DNA of 7,164 bases from Salibacteraceae bacterium (GCA_023262195.1 JALRDM010000115.1:1-7164); one strand, 5' to 3'. Shown: positions 1 through 6,770, counted from the stretch's first letter. A program made the numbers and translations. Notes: generated from the sequence alone by a model not told the origin.

Positions 1-377
1 GCGTCAGTCACAGTTACAGTAAAGGTGGTAGTTTGAATTGGATATGCTGATGGTGCAGCCGTGTTCTCTCCATCCATTAAAAAAGGATTACTCCAAACGT
101 ATGTAACTCCTCCACTAGCGCCCAAAACTACCGTGTCTTGCTGACATATTGCCACATCGGGTCCTGCGTTGGCTTGTGTCAATGGGTATACAGGTACTTC
201 CGCACTGTCCGTAGCTGAACAGCCATTAGCATCGGTTACAGTAACTGTGTATGTTGTCGACACAATTGGATATGCATTCGTGTTTGCGGTATTTGGACTT
301 GAGAGCGTAGCGATTGGATTCCATTGATACTGTATCCCTCCTGAAGCACTTATAAGCAGTGTGTCTTCGATACATAT
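1..377 (-). repeat. Two Ig/PKD-like protein repeats of the surface protein, period 76 residues
   Basis: Residues 326-375 and 402-451 of the surface protein align over 50 residues without gaps. Both share I-C, D-T, ASGG, a Tyr and a Trp at matching spacing, AYPI, TT, and the closing strand TVTVTDA. The second unit reaches the window edge, its last codon being cut. The start-to-start distance is 76 residues (228 bases). After the first unit, NGCSATDS matches the usual ending of SprB-like and PKD-like repeats in Bacteroidota. More copies probably continue beyond base 1. The two DNA copies are similar but not identical, so this is an old duplication. Confidence 0.8.
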
Positions 378-1352
378 TGTGGTATTGATAGGAGCGATTT
401 GAGCGTTTGGCAACGGATTGAGTGTCGCCAGAATTGAAAATGTATCGTTGTTATTTAGGCTATCAATCTGGTTATTTGGCATTTCTGTATAAAATGCAAT
501 CGAATCACCTTGACTCAAAATAGTTTGTCCTATACACAGCGCAGTGTCCTCTCCTGGTGGTAACGTATTTGTCCAATTAAACGGAGCAAATAGGGTCAGC
601 CCATTTACTGATGATCGAATCGTTACAGTATCAATCGGAACCGTACCCTCATTTACCAGGTTTACGCACAGCTCGCTGCTGTCTCCCTCGCAAAAACCTG
701 AAGAAATATAGACGCTGTCAATACCCGCATTCAAATCCTTGATGCCGAGAAAAGCAAAATCATCTAATGCAAAATCATGAAATTCTTGACTTGTAACAAA
801 TCGAATCCGAAGCTTAATTGTATTGTTCATGTAAGGCGTCAGATCCATCGTATCTGAAACCCAATTTGCATTGGAATTTACATTTTGTCCCGTGTATCCC
901 AAAGACCACGTTGTCCCAGAATCTATTGATACGAGCACATCAAAGGTGTCTGGTGCTGCCACGGCCCATTGTAAATGATAGGCAAAAGCAAACCTAGGGT
1001 TCTGTACAGAAGTAAGGTCGATAAACGGTGATTCAAGTGCAGCCGTATCTCCATTACAAAGACCAGAGGACTCAACTACGGCATATATGCCCGAAATGAG
1101 GCCTGGATTATTATCCACTAACGGGCCAGTTAAGGCTGTTGGCGTACCTGCCGAATCAGGCTTGAAATCAATGTTTCCAACATTAGACCAGTCGCTGGAG
1201 ATAATACAAACTGAGTTACAATTAACATCGCAAGTATCCCAAGTTTCTAAATCATCGAAATGTGGGAACACATCTATTGTTTGGGCCTTCAGATTGACAA
1301 GCGCACTGAGGCAAAGGCACAATAAAAGGACGCTATTCAGAAGACTCTTCAT
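1..1352 (-). CDS. Secreted multidomain surface protein with MAM-like and Ig/PKD-like repeats (N-terminal part, runs off left edge)
   Basis: The frame is open from ATG at 1352-1350 to the window edge, giving 450 residues without a stop, so the C-terminus is missing. Residues 1-24 form a signal peptide: MKSLLN, a hydrophobic core rich in Leu and Cys, then a likely cut after LKAQ. Residues 25-204 resemble the MAM/concanavalin-like modules of Bacteroidota exoproteins, opening with HFDDLETW and closing with FALDDFAFLGI. Residues 207-311 look like a CARDB-type beta-sandwich (NAGIDSVYIS, LPPGEDTALC). Two Ig/PKD-like repeats follow from residue 326. This architecture is typical of large adhesins or gliding-associated proteins exported by Sec and then the type IX system. 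The expected C-terminal sorting domain lies outside the window, so that route is inferred. The protein is rich in Asp, Thr, Ser and Asn and has many Cys residues. Its ligand cannot be named. The gene follows dxs after 41 bases and has its own candidate promoter. Confidence 0.9.
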   Translation of the reverse strand, partial: MKSLLNSVLLLCLCLSALVNLKAQTIDVFPHFDDLETWDTCDVNCNSVCIISSDWSNVGNIDFKPDSAGTPTALTGPLVDNNPGLISGIYAVVESSGLCNGDTAALESPFIDLTSVQNPRFAFAYHLQWAVAAPDTFDVLVSIDSGTTWSLGYTGQNVNSNANWVSDTMDLTPYMNNTIKLRIRFVTSQEFHDFALDDFAFLGIKDLNAGIDSVYISSGFCEGDSSELCVNLVNEGTVPIDTVTIRSSVNGLTLFAPFNWTNTLPPGEDTALCIGQTILSQGDSIAFYTEMPNNQIDSLNNNDTFSILATLNPLPNAQIAPINTTICIEDTLLISASGGIQYQWNPIATLSSPNTANTNAYPIVSTTYTVTVTDANGCSATDSAEVPVYPLTQANAGPDVAICQQDTVVLGASGGVTYVWSNPFLMDGENTAAPSAYPIQTTTFTVTVTD

Positions 1353-1370
1353 ACCTTTTTTAAAGACGCG

Positions 1371-1404
1371 CAAAGGTACTAAGAGTTTGCCGGCTAGCCG
1401 GCAA
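1371..1404 (-). promoter_or_regulatory. Candidate Bacteroidota promoter of the surface protein gene
   Basis: On the minus strand TACCTTTG (1378-1371) matches TAnnTTTG exactly. A TTG at 1404-1402 lies 23 bases upstream, at the upper end of the spacing known for flavobacterial promoters (about 17-23). The ATG follows 18 bases after the -7 element. The -33 TTG is also the first three bases of a perfect palindrome spanning the dxs stop codon. The -7 match is seen directly; promoter activity is inferred. Confidence 0.55.
1387..1404. repeat. 18-bp perfect palindrome centred on the dxs stop codon
   Basis: TTGCCGGCTAGCCGGCAA reads the same on both strands. The TAG stop of dxs (1396-1394) is at its centre. 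As RNA it could form a 7-bp GC-rich stem with a CUAG loop at the very end of the dxs message. No U-run follows (the next bases are ACTCTTAGTA), so it is not a standard rho-independent terminator. It could slow 3' decay of the dxs message, or be a dimeric regulator site at the -33 region of the surface protein promoter. Chance is also possible. Confidence 0.6.
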
Positions 1405-3346
1405 TTCCTGAGGCCTTATTTTTAGTGATGTTCTGCGTTAGACTCAGTGCCTCGCGCACTATTGCATCGGCATCATATTGGCATTCTGCATAGAGTTGTG
1501 GTTGCGACCCGTGCTCTACAACTCGGTCAGGAATTCCCAACCTTACAACGTCTGCTTTGTAACCATTGTCAATCATGAATTCAATAACAGCTGATCCAAA
1601 TCCTCCTTGAATACAACCATCCTCCACAGTAATCACTTTATCGTGTTTCCCGAAAATTTCATGAAGAAGTAATTCATCTATTGGTTTCACGAAGCGCATG
1701 TCGTACACAGCACAACTACAGTCTTCCTTAACCAACCTCTCTGCAGCCTTAACCGCCTCATTACCAATGTTCCCAATGCTAAGAATCGCTACATCATCCC
1801 CTGACTTTACTTTTCTTCCCGTACCGATTTGAACCTTTTTGAATGGGGTCTTCCAATCTGGCATCACTCCTTGACCTCTAGGGTACCGAATTACAAAAGG
1901 GGCATTTACTTCATCTCCCTGTGCGGTATACATGAGATTTCTTAGTTCTTCTTCGTTCATCGGAGCTGAAACGATCATATTGGGTATGCAGCGCATGTAT
2001 GCTATATCATAGGCTCCATGGTGAGTGGGGCCATCTGCACCAGCCATTCCAGCACGATCGAGACAAAAAATCACCGGAAGCTTTTGAATGGCAACATCAT
2101 GCACCACTTGATCATATGCCCGCTGCATAAACGAACTGTAAATGTTACAGAAAGGCTTTAAACCCTGATAGGCCATCCCAGCCGAAAAAGTAACTGCGTG
2201 CTGTTCGGCTATACCTACATCAAAAGCTCGCTCTGGCATCGCCTTCATCATAATGTTCAGCGAACTTCCGGATGGCATCGCAGGCGTGACTCCTACAATC
2301 TTTTCATTCTTTTCGGCTAGTTCCACTATAGTGTGACCGAACACATCCTGATATTTTGGTGGTTGTGGATCATTTGGGGTAACCTTGATTATTTCACCAG
2401 TATCCTTGTTGAAAATTCCTGGAGCATGCCACTTAGTTGGGCTACCCTCTTCTGCTGGCGCGTAACCTTTACCCTTTTTGGTGATGCAGTGAAGAATTTT
2501 TGGACCAGGGATTTGCTTTAAATCTTCAAGTACCTTGGCCACCTTAACGGCATCATGCCCGTCAATTGGTCCAAAGTATCGGAAATTCAAGCTTTCAAAT
2601 AAATTAGAATGCTGCAAAAGTGCTGCCTTCACACCATTTTCAACCTTCGCTGCAATTTCCTGAGCGTTTGGCCCAAAGCGACTTAGTTTTCCGAGGAGAT
2701 GCCATACTTCATCTCTAACCTTATTGTAGGTGGTTGAGGTAGTGATATCGGTAAGATACTCCTTTAAGGCTCCTACATTCGGATCTATACTCATGCAATT
2801 ATCATTCAGTACGACCAACAAATTGGTGTTCTCAACCCCGGCATGGTTGAGACCTTCAAATGCTAGACCAGCGGTCATGGCGCCATCACCAATTACGGCA
2901 ACATGTTGACGCTCCGAGTCTTGTTTAGCTCGACTTGCAACAGCCATTCCCAAAGCTGCCGAAATCGATGTTGAGCTATGACCAACGCCAAAATTGTCAT
3001 ATTCACTCTCGGATATTTTGGGGAACCCACTTATGCCTTTATACTTTCGGTTGGTATGAAAAATCTTTCTTCTACCAGTAAGAATCTTGTGTCCGTAGGC
3101 TTGATGACCAACATCCCAAACTAATCGATCGTAAGGTGTATTAAAAACGTAATGGAGGGCCACAGTTAGTTCTACCACCCCAAGGCTAGCGCCAAAGTGT
3201 CCTCCTTTTTGCGAAACAACGTCAACGATAAAATCACGCAGCTCATCAGCTACTTGTGGCAGCTGTTCTACCTGAAATTTATCTCTAAGATCTTGAGGAA
3301 CCTCAATCTGAGATAATAATGCTCCTGTTGTAAATTGATCTGTCAT
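1394..3346 (-). CDS. dxs: 1-deoxy-D-xylulose-5-phosphate synthase
   Basis: This cytosolic thiamine-diphosphate enzyme joins pyruvate and glyceraldehyde 3-phosphate into 1-deoxy-D-xylulose 5-phosphate. That is the first, flux-setting step of the MEP pathway to isoprenoids such as menaquinone and undecaprenyl carriers; the product can also feed thiamine and pyridoxal synthesis. The protein has 650 residues, slightly longer than the usual 620-640. Visible hallmarks are catalytic His50 in GGHFGASLG, HQAYGHKILTGRR at 81-93, GHSS at 122, and the cofactor/Mg motif from GDGAM (153) to NDN (181-183). The pyrimidine domain has PSGSS at 358, EQHA with the conserved Glu381, YSSFMQRAYDQ at 404, and DRAGMAGADGPTHHG at 430. 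The C-terminal transketolase domain spans about 510-635. The ATG at 3346 places His50 as in the Escherichia coli enzyme. There is no Shine-Dalgarno sequence. The enzyme appears complete, with no frameshift. It lies 97 bases after purQ. Confidence 0.98.
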   Translation of the reverse strand: MTDQFTTGALLSQIEVPQDLRDKFQVEQLPQVADELRDFIVDVVSQKGGHFGASLGVVELTVALHYVFNTPYDRLVWDVGHQAYGHKILTGRRKIFHTNRKYKGISGFPKISESEYDNFGVGHSSTSISAALGMAVASRAKQDSERQHVAVIGDGAMTAGLAFEGLNHAGVENTNLLVVLNDNCMSIDPNVGALKEYLTDITTSTTYNKVRDEVWHLLGKLSRFGPNAQEIAAKVENGVKAALLQHSNLFESLNFRYFGPIDGHDAVKVAKVLEDLKQIPGPKILHCITKKGKGYAPAEEGSPTKWHAPGIFNKDTGEIIKVTPNDPQPPKYQDVFGHTIVELAEKNEKIVGVTPAMPSGSSLNIMMKAMPERAFDVGIAEQHAVTFSAGMAYQGLKPFCNIYSSFMQRAYDQVVHDVAIQKLPVIFCLDRAGMAGADGPTHHGAYDIAYMRCIPNMIVSAPMNEEELRNLMYTAQGDEVNAPFVIRYPRGQGVMPDWKTPFKKVQIGTGRKVKSGDDVAILSIGNIGNEAVKAAERLVKEDCSCAVYDMRFVKPIDELLLHEIFGKHDKVITVEDGCIQGGFGSAVIEFMIDNGYKADVVRLGIPDRVVEHGSQPQLYAECQYDADAIVREALSLTQNITKNKASGIAG

Positions 3347-3385
3347 AATTCTGTGATAGTTGGTTGCAAGGTAACAGTACAGCTA

Positions 3386-3418
3386 CATAAATAGTTCACT
3401 ATTCAAGAATAAATTCAA
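3386..3418 (-). promoter_or_regulatory. Weak candidate promoter upstream of dxs
   Basis: On the minus strand TATTTATG (3393-3386) matches TAnnTTTG at five of six fixed positions. A TTG at 3418-3416 lies 22 bases upstream, and the dxs ATG is 39 bases downstream. The -33 TTG falls inside a short tandem repeat. The match is imperfect, and readthrough from purQ across the 97-base gap is an alternative. Confidence 0.28.
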
Positions 3419-3425
3419 GGAATAA
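3401..3425. repeat. Short tandem direct repeat between purQ and dxs
   Basis: ATTCAAGAATAA (3401-3412) is followed at once by ATTCAAGGAATAA (3413-3425), the same word with one inserted G. On the minus strand this gives two TTGAAT blocks, 12 bases apart at their TTG. The repeat lies 55-79 bases before the dxs start. It could be a paired regulator site or AT-rich spacer sequence. Confidence 0.5.
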
Positions 3426-3443
3426 TGATCATTCTATATGAAT

Positions 3444-4136
3444 TTAGACTGTCACCTCTGCTAAGATGCTCTCGAAGAGTATTCGACCATCAGTATTTCC
3501 AAGATCAGGGTCAGCAGCTCGCTCTGGGTGCGGCATCATACCAAAAACGTTACGTCCAGAGTTGCAGACACCTGCGATATTCTCGATTGCTCCATTTGGA
3601 TTTGCTTCATTGGTAACATTACCATCCGCATCACAATACCTAAAAAGCACCTGGTCATCATCATTGAGTCTTTTTATTACATCATCTGAGGCATAATAAT
3701 TTCCCTCGCCATGAGCGATTGGAATTTTGATGACACTAACTTTACGCGCACCACGAGTGAGCAATGTTTTATCAGTCTCAATTCGCAAATGAACGTTGCG
3801 ACAGATAAATTTTTGGCTTGTATTGTGAAGTAGTGCTCCATCGAGTAATCCCGATTCGCATAAAATCTGAAACCCATTGCAAACGCCAAGAACATAACCT
3901 CCGCGATTGGCGTGTTCTATCACGGATGTCATTATTGGAGAAAATCTAGCGATGGCTCCGGAACGCAGATAATCACCATATGAAAACCCACCAGGAACGG
4001 CAATAAAATCGCACCCTTTCAAGTCCGTGTCTTTATGCCAAAGTCGCTCTACATGTTGACCCATAATTGTCTCTAACACGTAAATCATGTCTTGATCGCA
4101 GTTAGAACCAGGGAAAGTAATTACTCCAAATTTCAT
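3444..4136 (-). CDS. purQ: Phosphoribosylformylglycinamidine synthase, glutaminase subunit PurQ
   Basis: PurQ hydrolyses glutamine and passes ammonia to PurL, which converts FGAR to FGAM in de novo purine synthesis. The product has 230 residues, close to the 227 or so usual for free-standing PurQ. It is a class I glutamine amidotransferase: N-terminal [17 protein letters not shown], oxyanion region [14 protein letters not shown] at 47-60, nucleophile Cys86 in [17 protein letters not shown] at 141, and His203 and Glu205 in MMPHPER completing the triad. ATG at 4136 is preferred because it gives the canonical PurQ N-terminus. A TTG start at 4157 would add seven residues (MLLNCLL) and would lie inside the -7 element. 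A stand-alone PurQ of this size normally works with PurS and a short PurL, neither of which is in the window. It starts 48 bases after the membrane protein gene. Confidence 0.96.
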   Translation of the reverse strand: MKFGVITFPGSNCDQDMIYVLETIMGQHVERLWHKDTDLKGCDFIAVPGGFSYGDYLRSGAIARFSPIMTSVIEHANRGGYVLGVCNGFQILCESGLLDGALLHNTSQKFICRNVHLRIETDKTLLTRGARKVSVIKIPIAHGEGNYYASDDVIKRLNDDDQVLFRYCDADGNVTNEANPNGAIENIAGVCNSGRNVFGMMPHPERAADPDLGNTDGRILFESILAEVTV

Positions 4137-4154
4137 CAGTAAACAATTGAGTAA

Positions 4155-4162
4155 CAAAGGTA
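4155..4162 (-). promoter_or_regulatory. -7 promoter element of purQ
   Basis: TACCTTTG on the minus strand matches TAnnTTTG exactly and is identical to the -7 element of the surface protein gene. It ends 18 bases before the purQ ATG. I see no convincing TTG at the right distance upstream; only TTTA lies about 23 bases away. It supports separate transcription of purQ and argues against the upstream TTG start. No purine riboswitch fold is visible in this short leader. Confidence 0.5.
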
Positions 4163-4184
4163 GAATAACCCTCGGATTGCGGTC

Positions 4185-5138
4185 TTAAATCCAGAGGTTG
4201 AGACTAAAAAGAATCAACAGGATTATGAAGAGTGAATCTTTGATATACCAGGGATATTTTTTTAGAAAAACCCGAGCCAACAATATCGTTGCAGGCACAT
4301 AGCAAAGCAGAATGACAGAGTTTAGCGATGCAAAAAGCATCGGACTTAGTCCAAGCAGGCTAATCAGTGCGATAAGATTCGCTCGTTGGCGGTTGACGAG
4401 TGATGTTGACCCTCTGCTTAACGTTACTATTACCAAAACAAATACTAGAATAGCCATCACCAGCAGTGGCAAAAAGTCTTCTTTAAAATCGATTTGTACA
4501 AACTCAATACGAGCAGCCCTTAACACATCAAATGGAACATCTAGAGAAAATATATACCAAAAAGAAAAGGCAAAGTACCAAGGGAGTAGTATGGCAATCA
4601 ACCAAATGAGCATCAATTTTATATTGAACTGCCCACTAATTAGTAAGACTGCCAAAGGAAGCACACCAAAACCAACCAACTTTGGTTCGAGTAAGGTAAT
4701 TACACCACAACTGAAAGCTGCTGCAAAAGTGTTCTTACGAAGCAACCGATTTGTTTCAAAAAAAGTGTAAGTCCTACTGATCACAATCAGAACCAGAATA
4801 GCATTCGCATAGACCAATGGTGACTGCACCTCATGTGGGACCAATCCAAAATAAATGGCCGAAGTGAGTATTGGTAAATTCGAAATTTCACCAAGCAAAC
4901 CCAGTTTCTCACAAACTCGACTACTCCAAAGCGCGACAATGATGGCAAAAATCAAATTAAGAAAGCCAATCCAGACCCTTCCAATTTGATTGAAATCCAA
5001 ACCAAAAGAAGAATTTATAATTAATGGGTTCGTTGCGCTTTCTGTCTGTAGTAAAAACGCGATAAGCGCTGATATGAATAAGATCACACTTACTCCGATG
5101 ATAAAAACATCACTCTTTCTTATTCGATCAACCAACAT
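4185..5138 (-). CDS. Polytopic inner-membrane protein, probable DUF6427 family
   Basis: The protein has 317 residues and is very hydrophobic, with roughly nine or ten membrane segments. The clearest are near residues 11-30, 54-72, 107-121, 155-168, 174-198, 222-240, 252-270, 272-290 and 302-316. A short basic start (MLVDRIRKSD) precedes the first span. The central region from SRTYTFFETN through KNTFAAAF to WYFAFSFWY recalls the Bacteroidota family DUF6427, whose members have a similar length and layout. That assignment is from memory and needs a profile search. No catalytic motif is evident, so no function is claimed. It could be a transporter-like or glycosyltransferase-like membrane protein, but nothing visible supports either. 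The gene is divergent from the small membrane protein gene, with 82 bases between them, and lies 48 bases before purQ. Confidence 0.8.
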   Translation of the reverse strand: MLVDRIRKSDVFIIGVSVILFISALIAFLLQTESATNPLIINSSFGLDFNQIGRVWIGFLNLIFAIIVALWSSRVCEKLGLLGEISNLPILTSAIYFGLVPHEVQSPLVYANAILVLIVISRTYTFFETNRLLRKNTFAAAFSCGVITLLEPKLVGFGVLPLAVLLISGQFNIKLMLIWLIAILLPWYFAFSFWYIFSLDVPFDVLRAARIEFVQIDFKEDFLPLLVMAILVFVLVIVTLSRGSTSLVNRQRANLIALISLLGLSPMLFASLNSVILLCYVPATILLARVFLKKYPWYIKDSLFIILLILFSLNLWI

Positions 5139-5154
5139 TGAGCCTATAATATGG

Positions 5155-5162
5155 CAAACTTA
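5155..5162 (-). promoter_or_regulatory. -7 promoter element of the DUF6427-type gene
   Basis: TAAGTTTG on the minus strand matches TAnnTTTG exactly and ends 16 bases before the ATG at 5138. No TTG at the expected -33 distance was found, which weakens the call. A second exact match on the opposite strand at 5195-5202 serves the divergent gene. Confidence 0.45.
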
Positions 5163-5194
5163 ACTTGAGTGATGCACGGAACACATCCTATTAC

Positions 5195-5202
5195 TAAATT
5201 TG
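5195..5202 (+). promoter_or_regulatory. -7 promoter element of the small membrane protein gene
   Basis: TAAATTTG matches TAnnTTTG exactly and ends 18 bases before the ATG at 5221. The only upstream TTG (5165-5167) is 27 bases away, longer than usual. The element overlaps an in-frame TTG codon at 5200, which makes that codon an unlikely start. Confidence 0.45.
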
Positions 5203-5220
5203 CCAAAAATTATTTCACAG

Positions 5221-5406
5221 ATGGATTTATACGATTTACTCGAGCCGATAGAAATGCTGTTTCAATGGTCATTTGGCTTATTAGAAATGCTCGGCAACAG
5301 CTTCAATTGGATCATTATTGTGGTGATGAGTATCCTCGGTGTGATTTGGATTAAGAAAATGGGCGATTACAATCGCGAAGCCAAAGAAAAAGGCACGCTT
5401 AAGTAA
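5221..5406 (+). CDS. Small single-span membrane protein, DUF6341-like
   Basis: This gene encodes 61 residues starting with MDLYDLLEPIEML. An amphipathic N-terminal segment (about 1-25) is followed by one membrane span (about 29-45, NWIIIVVMSILGVIWI) and a charged tail ending KEKGTLK. The NW...WIKKM pattern around the span, the size and the position beside a DUF6427-type gene and purD recall the flavobacterial family DUF6341, whose members are about 70 residues. The recollection is from memory and the family name is tentative. The ATG at 5221 is chosen over an in-frame TTG at 5200 because that TTG overlaps the -7 element. The stop is three bases from the purD stop, in convergent orientation. 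Any role is unknown; partnership with the divergent membrane protein is an inference from position. Confidence 0.75.
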   Translation: MDLYDLLEPIEMLFQWSFGLLEMLGNSFNWIIIVVMSILGVIWIKKMGDYNREAKEKGTLK

Positions 5407-5420
5407 CCTTTAATTAAGGT
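5406..5420. other. Short inverted repeat between convergent gene ends
   Basis: ACCTT (5406-5410) and AAGGT (5416-5420) are complementary around TAATT. The element covers the 3-base gap between the small gene's stop and the purD stop. Five pairs without a following T-run make a weak hairpin, so bidirectional termination here is only a possibility. Confidence 0.25.
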
Positions 5421-6696
5421 CGAATCCTAGATCCCTTCTGTAGTATACAGCTTCGAAAGATACTTTCTGAGCATCGTTATACGCTGCTGACAAAGCTTGG
5501 TTCAAATCTTGACCAATGGCGGTAAGTGTAAGCACCCTTCCTCCATTAGTAACAACATGCTCTTCTGAGATCTTTGTACCTGCATGAAAAACGATTGAGT
5601 TCTCTACTTGATTCAAACCGTAAATAAACTTTCCCTTCTCGTAAGCTTCAGGGTAACCTCCTGAGACCAACATAACAGAAGCCACGACTTGGTCAATTTC
5701 TTCGAGCGTTTGTTCTTCCAATTCTTTACCTGCGCATTGCCATAGAATTGGCAGCAAATCACTCTTTATTCTCGGCATCACGCTCTCCGTTTCAGGATCT
5801 CCCATTCGACAGTTATATTCAATCACGTATGGATCCCCACCAACGTTCATCAAGCCAATAAAAATGAAGCCAACATATTCTACTCCTTCGCTGCGGAGTC
5901 CATTAATTGTAGGATTTATGACGCGATCTTTCACCTTATTCATAAACTCAACATCGGCAAATGGAACGGGACAAATGGAACCCATACCTCCAGTATTTAG
6001 CCCTGTATCTCCTTCTCCAATTCGCTTGTAGTCTTTGGCCGATGGAAACAACACGTATTCATTGCTATCCGTTAGTAAAAACACGCTTAACTCTATGCCT
6101 TCAAGAAATTCTTCGATAACGATAGACTCACCAGCATTGCCAAACTTACCATCCTTAAGCATTGCTTCAAGAGCCTGATACGCCTCTTTTAAATCTTCCA
6201 AAATCAATACTCCTTTCCCCCCTGCTAGGCCATCAGCCTTCAAAACATACGGTGCTTCCATGGTAGATAAAAACTCCTTGGCTGACTGAATGCTATCGCG
6301 ATTGAATTTACCATAGCGAGCCGTAGGAATACTGTGCCTTTGCATGAAGTCTTTAGAATATGACTTACTCCCTTCCAGTTTAGCCCCAGCTCTGCTTGGG
6401 CCAATAATTCTAACATTTTCGGTTTCTAAATCGGACTCTATGTATTCTCTTATGCCCTTAACCAAAGGTGCTTCAGGCCCAACAATGAGAAGGTGAATGT
6501 TATGCTCAATGATGGCAGACTTAATGGCTGGAAAATCTGTTTCCTTAATGTCAAGGTTGATGGCAACAACTTGGGTGCCTGCATTACCTGGCGCAACAAA
6601 AAGCTTATTCAGTGAAGAGCTCTGACACACTTTCCACGCGATGGCATGTTCACGCCCACCGCCCCCGAGAATCAATACGTTTATTTTTTCTTCCAC
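5410..6696 (-). CDS. purD: Phosphoribosylamine--glycine ligase (GAR synthetase)
   Basis: PurD joins 5-phosphoribosylamine to glycine with ATP, the second step of de novo purine synthesis in the cytosol. The protein has 428 residues, the normal monofunctional length. It shows the N-terminal NVLILGGGGREHAIAWKV (6-23), GPEAPLVKGI (73-82), and the ATP-grasp signature YVLKADGLAGGKGVLI (150-165). These are followed by EGIELSVF (199), AKDYKRIGEGDTGLNTGGMG (220-239) and the metal-binding EYNCRMGDPETE (293-304). The start is GTG at 6696: an in-frame TAA at 6705-6703 rules out a longer product, and no ATG comes early enough. The gene has no Shine-Dalgarno sequence. It lies downstream of a strong terminator, so it probably has its own promoter. 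Its 3' end faces the small membrane protein gene at a 3-base distance. Confidence 0.98.
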   Translation of the reverse strand: MEEKINVLILGGGGREHAIAWKVCQSSSLNKLFVAPGNAGTQVVAINLDIKETDFPAIKSAIIEHNIHLLIVGPEAPLVKGIREYIESDLETENVRIIGPSRAGAKLEGSKSYSKDFMQRHSIPTARYGKFNRDSIQSAKEFLSTMEAPYVLKADGLAGGKGVLILEDLKEAYQALEAMLKDGKFGNAGESIVIEEFLEGIELSVFLLTDSNEYVLFPSAKDYKRIGEGDTGLNTGGMGSICPVPFADVEFMNKVKDRVINPTINGLRSEGVEYVGFIFIGLMNVGGDPYVIEYNCRMGDPETESVMPRIKSDLLPILWQCAGKELEEQTLEEIDQVVASVMLVSGGYPEAYEKGKFIYGLNQVENSIVFHAGTKISEEHVVTNGGRVLTLTAIGQDLNQALSAAYNDAQKVSFEAVYYRRDLGFDLN

Positions 6697-6717
6697 TTCT
6701 ACTTAATGAGTTGGCTA

Positions 6718-6750
6718 CAAAGGTTAAGACAAGTCGGCTTACTATTTCAA
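6718..6750 (-). promoter_or_regulatory. Candidate promoter of purD
   Basis: AACCTTTG (6725-6718, minus strand) matches TAnnTTTG except for its first base, and a TTG at 6750-6748 lies 22 bases upstream, within the known spacing. The GTG start is 21 bases downstream. A promoter is needed here because the terminator at 6771-6802 should block readthrough from the peroxiredoxin gene. Confidence 0.38.
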
Positions 6751-6770
6751 CTCTTTGTCATGATTATTAT

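Noticed and set aside
1087..1425. Plus-strand open frame of 112 codons
   Set aside because: It is antisense to the surface protein gene and the dxs end, with no recognisable domain; the minus-strand frames have clear family motifs.
2333..2521. Plus-strand open frame of 62 codons inside dxs
   Set aside because: It is antisense to a conserved part of dxs; its Trp-rich product is an artefact of the complementary codons.
3420..3434. GAAT/ATTC inverted repeat after purQ as a terminator
   Set aside because: The stem has only four AT-rich pairs and no U-tract follows.
3425..3696. Two overlapping plus-strand frames (3425-3616 and 3466-3696)
   Set aside because: Both are antisense to the 3' half of purQ and have no recognisable features.
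3677..3895. Minus-strand open frame of 72 codons inside purQ
   Set aside because: It lies in another frame within the intact purQ coding region and has no family features.
4137..4184. Possible purine riboswitch before purQ
   Set aside because: The 48-base gap is too short, and no paired stems or conserved purine aptamer core are visible.
4312..4770. Plus-strand open frame of 152 codons
   Set aside because: It is antisense to the polytopic membrane protein; its Ser/Lys/Ile-rich product mirrors hydrophobic codons on the other strand and shows no domain.
5169..5354. Plus-strand frame of 61 codons overlapping the small membrane protein gene
   Set aside because: It starts before the TAnnTTTG element and lacks a membrane span; the frame starting at 5221 has a coherent membrane protein pattern and a charged tail.
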